In this document: positions 58,869 to 64,000 of the stretch, piece by piece
Layout: the number at the start of each line of letters is the position of its first letter
Numbering within the stretch: the first letter of the stretch is position 1
NCBI RefSeq assembly: GCF_900090315.1
Contig: NZ_FMHZ01000002.1
Span: 6,542,501-6,606,500 of the forward strand
Reading direction: 5' to 3'
Origin: Micromonospora citrea
GTDB lineage: Bacteria; Actinomycetota; Actinomycetes; Mycobacteriales; Micromonosporaceae
DNA length: 64,000 nucleotides
Notes under the pieces: model-generated
The model's input: the letters and a program-made list of their open reading frames with translations, nothing else
The model's database searches: none
Told to the model about the DNA's origin: nothing
Made by a program: the position numbers and the translations under genes

Positions 58869-60278
58869 TCACTCCGCCAGCAGCCGGTTCTTCTGCACCT
58901 TCCCGAGGGCGTTGCGGGGCAGCGCGTCGACCAGGCGCACCTCGCGCGGCCGCTTGTGCGCGGACAGGTGACGGGCCACGAAGTCCACCAGCTCGGGCCC
59001 CTCCACCCCGTCGCCCACCACGTACGCGGTGACCTGCTGGCCGAGGTCCGGGTGCGGGACGCCCACCACGGCGGCCTCCCGGACCGCCGGGTGTGCCAGC
59101 AGGGCGTCCTCGACCTCGCCCGCGCCGATCCGGTAGCCGCCGCTCTTGATCAGGTCGGTGGTCGCCCGGCCGACGATGCGGTGCCAGCCGTCCGGGTCGA
59201 TCGTGGCGACGTCGCCCGTGCGGAACCAGCCGTCCGGCGTGCGGCTCGCCGCGTCGGCGTCCGGGCGGTCGAGGTATCCGTCGAAGAGGGTGGGGCCGGC
59301 GACCTGGAGTTCGCCCATCGCCGCCCCGTCGGCGGGCAGCGTCGCGCCGTGCTCGTCGACCAGCCGCGTCCGCACGCCCGGCAGCGGCAGCCCGACGGTG
59401 CCCGGCCGGCGCGGCCCGTCCGCCCGGGCGCTGACCGTGATCAGGGTCTCGGTCATCCCGTACCGCTCCACGACCCGGTGGCCGGTGAGCGCGGCGAGGT
59501 CCGCGAAGACCGCCGCCGGCAGCGCCGCGCTGCCGGAGACGAGCAGCCGCGCCGGGCGCAGCGCCCGCGCGGCGTCCGGGTCGGCGGCGATGCGGGACCA
59601 CACCGTGGGCACGCCGAAGTACATCGAGCCCGCGGCGGCCGCGTACCGCTGCGGGCGGGGCCGGCCGACGTGGTGCAGCCGGCTGCCCAGGCGCAGCGGC
59701 CCGAGCACGCCGAGCACCAGCCCGTGCACGTGGAACAGCGGCAGGCCGTGCACCAGCAGGTCGTCGGGAGTCCAGGCCCAGGCGTCGGCCAGGCCGTCCA
59801 GGCACGCGGCGACGGCCCGACGCGAGATCACCGCGCCCTTCGGCGCGCCGGTGGTGCCGCTGGTGTAGAGGATCAGCGCGGTACGCGCCGGGTCCGGCTC
59901 GGGGTGGACGGTGTCCGACCGGCGGGCCAGGTCGACGGGTACGACGGCCCGGCCCGCGCCCTCGGCGGTGCCCGCGGCGCCGGCCGGGACCAGCAGCGCG
60001 GTCGCCCCCGAGTCGCGCAGGACGTGGTCGCGCTCCATCGGCCCGGCGTCCGGCGGCACCGGCACCACGGCCGCCCCGGCGGTCAGCGCCCCGACCACGC
60101 CGACCACCGTCTCCAGGGTCGAGGTCGCCTCGACCGCCACCCGGTCGACGCCCCGCAGCTCGTCCGCCACCGCCGCGGCCAGGCGGCGCAGCTCCACCCA
60201 GGACACCGCCCGGTCGTCGACCCGGATCGCGTCCGGACGCTCGTCGGCGTTGTCCGCGAGCCAACTCAACAGCGGCAT
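58869..60278 (-). CDS. matB: malonyl-CoA synthetase (MatB-like), acyl-CoA synthetase family
   Basis: 469 residues from the ATG at 60278, which has GGGGAGGG 8 bases upstream; the longer open frame upstream is Arg/Pro-rich filler. All ANL motifs are intact: YTSGTTGAPKG, PLFHVHGLVLG, ERYGMTETL, FRTGD, GRATTDLIKSGGYRIGAGE and the catalytic Lys in NALGK. FHVHG together with the Arg of ERYGMTE is typical of MatB enzymes, which ligate malonate or methylmalonate to CoA with ATP. Here it would feed malonyl and methylmalonyl units to the PKS ATs, all of which are predicted to use just these two. It is convergent with the PPTase gene and divergent from the HAD gene (253 bp gap). Its degenerate paralog lies about 1.4 kb to the left. 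Confidence 0.9.
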   Translation of the reverse strand: MPLLSWLADNADERPDAIRVDDRAVSWVELRRLAAAVADELRGVDRVAVEATSTLETVVGVVGALTAGAAVVPVPPDAGPMERDHVLRDSGATALLVPAGAAGTAEGAGRAVVPVDLARRSDTVHPEPDPARTALILYTSGTTGAPKGAVISRRAVAACLDGLADAWAWTPDDLLVHGLPLFHVHGLVLGVLGPLRLGSRLHHVGRPRPQRYAAAAGSMYFGVPTVWSRIAADPDAARALRPARLLVSGSAALPAAVFADLAALTGHRVVERYGMTETLITVSARADGPRRPGTVGLPLPGVRTRLVDEHGATLPADGAAMGELQVAGPTLFDGYLDRPDADAASRTPDGWFRTGDVATIDPDGWHRIVGRATTDLIKSGGYRIGAGEVEDALLAHPAVREAAVVGVPHPDLGQQVTAYVVGDGVEGPELVDFVARHLSAHKRPREVRLVDALPRNALGKVQKNRLLAE

Positions 60279-60531
60279 GGTGCGACCCTCCCCAGCGACA
60301 CGGCCCGGCGGCCCGGACGGCACGCCCCGGCGTCGGGCCGGGGGGCGCGGCGCGACCGGACCGGGGCGGCTGCGGACCGGGGGCGGGGACGCCGGTAGGG
60401 TCGGCGGGGCGCCGGTGGACCGGGGCGGACGTACGCCCGGCCGGCAGGCCCGGGACGACGACACCGACCGTAGTCGGGGCGTGCCCCGCCCTGCCACCCC
60501 TACCGGCGGGGACGGGCGGGAGGTGGCGTCG

Positions 60532-61236
60532 GTGTCCGGGGCGACGACAGGACGGGCACCGGTGCCCGTGACCGTCCGGGCCGTGGTGCTCGACCTCGAC
60601 GGGGTGCTGGTCGACAGCCTCGCCGTGGCGAGGGAGGCGTTCGCCCGCGCGTACGGCGAGGTGGTGGGCGACGGCGTCGCCCCGGTGGAGGAGTACTGCC
60701 GTCACCCTGGCCGGTACCTGCCGGAGGTGCTGGAGCTGATGGGCCTGCCGGCGGCGCTGGCGGAGCCTTTCGTCCGGGAGAGCAACCGCCTCGCGCACCG
60801 GGTCACGCCGGTCGACGGGGCGGCGGAGCTGCTCCGCACGCTGCGCCGGCGGGGGATCGGGCTGGCCGTGGCGACCGGCCGCAGCGGCGTACGGGCCAGG
60901 GACCTGCTCGGCCGGCTCGACCTGCTGCCGCTCGTCGACCACGTGGTGGGCTCGGACGAGGTGCCCCGGCCCAAGCCCGCGCCGGACATCGTGCGCCGGG
61001 CGCTGCGGCTGCTCGGGGCGCGGCCGGCGGAGGCGCTCATGGTCGGCGACGCGCCGAGCGACCTGCTCAGCGCGCGGGCGGCCGGGGTGGTGGCGGTGGC
61101 CGCGCTGTGGGGCGAGTCCGACGAGGAGGCCCTGCGCGCAGCCCGCCCCGACGTGGTGCTGACGCGGCTCGACGACCTGCTGCCGCTCTGCCCGGGGCGC
61201 GACCGGCCCGCCGGCGCCGACGGACACGCGCGGTGA
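60532..61236 (+). CDS. HAD-superfamily phosphatase, resembling the RifM/AHBA-synthesis-associated subfamily
   Basis: 234 residues from a GTG preceded by GGGAGG at 9 bases; GTG at 60562 is also possible. HAD motifs: I, DLDGVLVDS (Asp21 nucleophile, Asp23); II, VATGRSG; III, Lys in RPKPAPD; IV, VGDAPSD. The cap region (YGEVVGDGVAPVEEYCRHPG, EPFVRES) is close, as far as I remember the family, to phosphatases found in 3-amino-5-hydroxybenzoate (AHBA) gene sets such as RifM. No other AHBA gene is in the window, and the TE ending of the PKS argues against an ansamycin lactam. It may act in making a starter or sugar encoded elsewhere, or be a general phosphoglycolate-type phosphatase. Substrate unknown. 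Confidence 0.82.
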   Translation: MSGATTGRAPVPVTVRAVVLDLDGVLVDSLAVAREAFARAYGEVVGDGVAPVEEYCRHPGRYLPEVLELMGLPAALAEPFVRESNRLAHRVTPVDGAAELLRTLRRRGIGLAVATGRSGVRARDLLGRLDLLPLVDHVVGSDEVPRPKPAPDIVRRALRLLGARPAEALMVGDAPSDLLSARAAGVVAVAALWGESDEEALRAARPDVVLTRLDDLLPLCPGRDRPAGADGHAR

Positions 61237-61314
61237 CCGGCCGACACCCCTGCCGCCTCGGCCGCCGCCGCCGCACACCCCCTGTCCACGGGCCGGGTCC
61301 CGGGGCGACGCCCC

Positions 61315-61341
61315 CGATTCATCGACTGATCGATTGATTCG
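61315..61341. promoter_or_regulatory. AT-rich imperfect dyad upstream of the second ABC pair
   Basis: An isolated AT-rich island (ATCGACTGATCGATTGATTC at 61321-61340) in an otherwise GC-rich gap, with partly symmetric flanks CGATTC and GATTCG. It could be an operator or promoter for the exporter that starts at 61485. Weak evidence. Confidence 0.25.
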
Positions 61342-61484
61342 TGCCTCCGTTGGTCGGATGATGTCGGGCGTCGGCCGGCCTCGCGGGCGTGCCGGCGCCG
61401 GCGCCCACCCGCGGCCGACGCCGCGATCAGCCGAGGGGTCCCGCCCTGTCCGACGGCCGCCGCCCCCGAAGGAGGACCACGCCC

Positions 61485-62426
61485 ATGCCGGTCATCGAGG
61501 TCGATCATCTGCAGAAACGGTACGGGGAGAAGGTCGCCGTCGCGGACGTCTCCTTCACCGTCGAGCAGGGCGAGATCTTCGGCGTGCTGGGCCCCAACGG
61601 GGCGGGCAAGACCACGACCGTGGAGTGCGTGCAGGGGCTGCGCCGGCCCGACGGCGGCACCATCCGGGTGCTCGGTCTCGACCCGATCCGCGACCGCGCC
61701 GAGGTGCGTCAGCGCGTCGGCGCCCAGCTCCAGGAGAGCCAACTGCCCGACAAGGTGCGGGTGTGGGAGGCGCTGGACCTGTACCGGTCCTTCTACCGCA
61801 ACCGGGCGGACATCGACGAGCTGCTGACCGACCTCGGCCTGGCCGAGCAGCGCGACACGTACTTCCAGAAGCTCTCCGGCGGGCAGAAGCAGCGGCTGTC
61901 GGTGGCGCTGGCCCTGGTCGGGCGGCCCGAGGTCGCCATCCTCGACGAGCTGACCACAGGGCTCGACCCGCAGGGCCGCCGGGACACCTGGGACCTGGTC
62001 GAGCGGATCCGCGACCGGGGTGTCACCGTCGTGCTGGTCACCCACTTCATGGAGGAGGCGGAACGCCTCTGCGACCGGCTGGCGATCATCGACCGCGGGC
62101 GGGTGGTGGCGATCGACAGCCCGTCCGGCCTGCTCGACCGGGTCGGCGCCGACCACCGGGTGCGCTTCCGCCCCGAGGGGCCGGTCGAGGACGCGCTGCT
62201 GCTCGCGTCGCCCGGCGTGACGGGGGTGTCCCGCCACGGTGCCGAGGTGACGGTGACCGGCACCAGGGACGTGCTCCAGTCGGTGCTGTCCACGCTCAAC
62301 GGGGCCGGCACCAGCTACACCGACCTGCGGGTCGAGCAGCCCAGCCTCGACGACGCGTTCGTCTCCCTCACCGGCCGCGGGGGCCGGACCGCCACGCAGT
62401 CCAAGACCGACGGAAGGTCATCGTGA
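61485..62426 (+). CDS. ABC transporter ATP-binding protein (second exporter)
   Basis: 313 residues from the ATG at 61485, with a strong AAGGAGG at 61469-61475. Walker A GPNGAGKTT at 36-44, signature KLSGGQKQR, Walker B VAILDELTTGLDP, switch His in VTHFMEEAE. It is the ATPase of an ABC-2 export system of the DrrA/CcmA type. Compared with the first exporter's ATPase it lacks the Pro-rich insert and has the canonical LSGGQ. Its stop overlaps the start of the permease gene by 4 bp. The substrate is unknown; it could be another export route for the polyketide or an unrelated multidrug pump. Confidence 0.94.
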   Translation: MPVIEVDHLQKRYGEKVAVADVSFTVEQGEIFGVLGPNGAGKTTTVECVQGLRRPDGGTIRVLGLDPIRDRAEVRQRVGAQLQESQLPDKVRVWEALDLYRSFYRNRADIDELLTDLGLAEQRDTYFQKLSGGQKQRLSVALALVGRPEVAILDELTTGLDPQGRRDTWDLVERIRDRGVTVVLVTHFMEEAERLCDRLAIIDRGRVVAIDSPSGLLDRVGADHRVRFRPEGPVEDALLLASPGVTGVSRHGAEVTVTGTRDVLQSVLSTLNGAGTSYTDLRVEQPSLDDAFVSLTGRGGRTATQSKTDGRSS

Positions 62427-63160
62427 GCGCCCTGACGAAGCTGATCGCCGTCGAGACGAAGCTGTTCCTGCGGGAGCCGGTGTCGCTGTTCTTCGTCTTC
62501 GCCCTGCCGATCGGCCTGATGCTCGTCTTCGGGCTGCCGCAGCGCGCCGGCACGGCCGCCGACAGCGGGCAGCACGCCGAGCAGACCTTCCTGCCGTCGC
62601 TCGCGCTGGCCCTGACGATCGGCATGCTCGCGCTCTTCACCCTGCCGATGGCGCTCGGCATCTACCGCGAACGTCGGGTCCTGCGCCGCCTGGCGACCAC
62701 CCCGGTGCGGCCCGCTCTGCTGCTGGTGGCGCAGGTCGTGGTCAACCTCGTGATGGGCGTCCTCGGCGCGGTGGTCACCGCGATCGCCGTACGGTTCCTG
62801 CTGGACCAGCCGGCGCCGGCCAACCTGCCCGGGTTCGTGCTGGCGTTCCTGCTCGGGGTGGCCTGCCTCTTCGCCGTCGGGCTGCTGATCGCGGCGCTGG
62901 CGCCGTCCGCGCGGGCGGCGCAGTCCATCGGCCCCGCGCTGTTCTTCCCGCTGCTCTTCCTGGCCGGCGCCTGGCTGCCCCGCGACCGGATGCCGACCGT
63001 CGTGGCCTTCATCGGCGACTACTCGCCGCTGGGCGCGACGGTGGACACGATCGGCGCGGCGTGGGCGGGCGCCAGCCCGGAGTGGGGGCAACTGCTCGCC
63101 CTGGCGGTGACGGCCGTGGCCGGCGCCGCGGCGGCCACCCGCTTCTTCCGCTGGGAGTGA
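62423..63160 (+). CDS. ABC-2 type transporter permease (second exporter)
   Basis: 245 residues from a GTG overlapping the previous stop (GTGA), with GGAAGG upstream. About six membrane segments are visible (for example SLFFVFALPIGLMLVFGLP, ALALTIGMLALFTLPMAL, FVLAFLLGVACLFAVGLLIA and ALFFPLLFLAGAWLP). The YRERRVLRRLATTPVRP loop is typical of ABC-2 permeases that lack a large extracellular domain. It forms the membrane pore of the exporter with the adjacent ATPase. Confidence 0.93.
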   Translation: MSALTKLIAVETKLFLREPVSLFFVFALPIGLMLVFGLPQRAGTAADSGQHAEQTFLPSLALALTIGMLALFTLPMALGIYRERRVLRRLATTPVRPALLLVAQVVVNLVMGVLGAVVTAIAVRFLLDQPAPANLPGFVLAFLLGVACLFAVGLLIAALAPSARAAQSIGPALFFPLLFLAGAWLPRDRMPTVVAFIGDYSPLGATVDTIGAAWAGASPEWGQLLALAVTAVAGAAAATRFFRWE

Positions 63161-63184
63161 GCCGGGCGGTGGCCGCCGCCCGGC
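63161..63184 (+). terminator. 9-bp hairpin directly after the second permease
   Basis: GCCGGGCGG (63161-63169), a 6-base loop, then CCGCCCGGC (63176-63184). It begins right at the stop codon of the permease gene and is followed by a short second dyad (CCCC-TGCC-GGGG). Probable terminator of the two-gene transcript. Confidence 0.5.
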
Positions 63185-63419
63185 CCCTGCCGGGGCATCG
63201 TCGCTGCCCAGGGCCGTTCCTAGGGGTCCGCTAAGGGTGTTCGGCGGGTGTGACCTGGATTACGTTCGCTGCGGAACGGGCGGTCGGCCATCGGAACGAC
63301 GGAGTTCGGCCCGCAGCGTCCGTTCACCCCGGCAACGGGTGTCGTCAGGCCTGTGTGGACGCGTCCGCCGGCGAGCGGTGGGCCGTCCGAGGTGTGCGGA
63401 ATGCGACGGAGGTCGTGCC

Positions 63420-63665
63420 ATGAAGGACTTTTCGCAAGCGGAGCCGGTCGCCCGGGACGCCGCCGGCATCATCGATGTCGTTCTGGAGGGCGGCCCGGCC
63501 GACCTGCCGGCCGACCTGCGCAGCCGCCGGGTGGCGCGGGCGGAGGAGAAGATCAAGGTCCGGCACTACGGGGGGTACGAGCACTTCGAGCGGGGCGGCG
63601 CCCCGGAGGCGGCCAACGTGCCGGTGGTCTTCCGCTGGACCGGTCGCACCCGGATCGCCGAGTAA
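63420..63665 (+). CDS. small conserved protein, DUF5988-like
   Basis: 81 residues from the ATG at 63420, with GGAGG 7 bases upstream, which decides the start over upstream in-frame codons. Recognisable parts are IIDVVLEGGPADLP, a KIKVRHYGGYEHFER core and the end VVFRWTGRTRIAE. From memory this matches small actinobacterial proteins filed as DUF5988, often seen near secondary-metabolite genes; the function is unknown. No signal peptide or membrane segment; predicted cytosolic and mostly beta-strand. It precedes the VOC gene by 22 bp in the same direction, so the two may be co-transcribed. Confidence 0.8.
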   Translation: MKDFSQAEPVARDAAGIIDVVLEGGPADLPADLRSRRVARAEEKIKVRHYGGYEHFERGGAPEAANVPVVFRWTGRTRIAE

Positions 63666-63687
63666 CGGAGAGGGCGGCGCCAGTCTC

Positions 63688-64000
63688 ATGAGGGCATTGA
63701 ACGACGGGCCGGGGCCTCACCTCACGGTCAGCGACACGACCGAGGCCATCGCCTTCTACACGGACGTCTTCGACGCCGTCGCGCTCCAGCGGGAGTGCCT
63801 GCCCGACGGTCGCGTCCTGCACGCCGAGCTGGCCGTCGGCGGTCACCGCCTGACGGTCAGCGAGTGGTGGGAGGCGGGGGCGCCGGCCGGCGCCGAGGGC
63901 CGCGACGACGTGTTGACCATCGAGCGGGCAGACCCCGAGGCGGTGCTGCGGCGCGCGCTGGCCGCCGGCGCCCGCGTCGAGCCGGCCGCCGACCCGTCGC
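63688..64000 (+). CDS. VOC-family (glyoxalase/PhnB-like) protein, 3' truncated by the window
   Basis: Begins at the ATG at 63688 (GGAGAGGG upstream, somewhat far) and runs off the right edge after about 104 codons. The start HLTVSDTTEAIAFYTDVFDA is the typical first beta-alpha unit of vicinal-oxygen-chelate proteins, with AELAVGGHRLTVSEWW following, as in PhnB-like members. Such proteins include dioxygenases, glyoxalases and drug-binding resistance proteins; which one cannot be told from the fragment. It follows the small DUF5988-like gene closely. Confidence 0.8.
   Translation, partial: MRALNDGPGPHLTVSDTTEAIAFYTDVFDAVALQRECLPDGRVLHAELAVGGHRLTVSEWWEAGAPAGAEGRDDVLTIERADPEAVLRRALAAGARVEPAADPS

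Overview
The window is very GC-rich DNA with strongly C/G-ending codons, many GTG starts and Sfp/LAL/type I PKS gene families, which points to a filamentous actinomycete. The look is of the Micromonosporaceae, but the sequence alone does not settle the genus. It holds the 3' end of a large modular polyketide (macrolide-type) biosynthetic locus and its right flank.

1-45742: six co-directional type I PKS genes, spaced 25-61 bp apart and probably one transcript. The first is only a 3' end (ACP plus docking tail). The next five carry nine complete extension modules and a terminal thioesterase. In gene order: M1 KS-AT(malonyl)-KR-ACP, M2 KS-AT(methylmalonyl)-KR-ACP, M3 KS-AT(methylmalonyl)-KR(Ser to Ala)-ACP | M4 KS-AT(malonyl)-DH-KR-ACP, M5 KS-AT(methylmalonyl)-DH-KR-ACP | M6 KS-AT(methylmalonyl)-KR-ACP | M7 KS-AT(methylmalonyl)-KR-ACP, M8 KS-AT(malonyl)-KR(A type)-ACP | M9 KS-AT(malonyl)-KR(dead)-ACP-TE. 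If the line is collinear, the acid end of the product has a 3-ketone, hydroxyls at C5, C7 and C9, a methyl-substituted C10-C13 diene, and further oxygens at C15, C17 and C19. A 3-keto/7-hydroxy pair could close to a hemiketal. I do not recognise a known compound. The loading module and any tailoring genes must lie upstream, because none are seen here.

45829-47702: a DrrA/DrrB-type ABC exporter pair, probably for export and self-resistance, ending at a strong hairpin terminator. 48424-54864: two tandem LuxR-family LAL regulators on the minus strand, each followed by a hairpin, then a 1.2 kb AT-richer gap that probably carries regulatory sites.

56075-64000: the right flank. It holds a MatB-like adenylate-forming enzyme that has lost its key residues, a cold-shock-domain protein, an Sfp-type phosphopantetheinyl transferase, an intact MatB-like malonyl-CoA synthetase, a HAD phosphatase resembling the RifM/AHBA-associated subfamily, a second ABC-2 exporter pair, a small conserved protein and a truncated VOC protein. 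The PPTase can activate the nine ACPs and MatB can supply extender units, so both plausibly serve the PKS. The cold-shock gene looks like ordinary chromosome, so the locus boundary probably falls between about 55 and 61 kb.

No tRNA, rRNA, CRISPR, insertion sequence, prophage or origin was seen.
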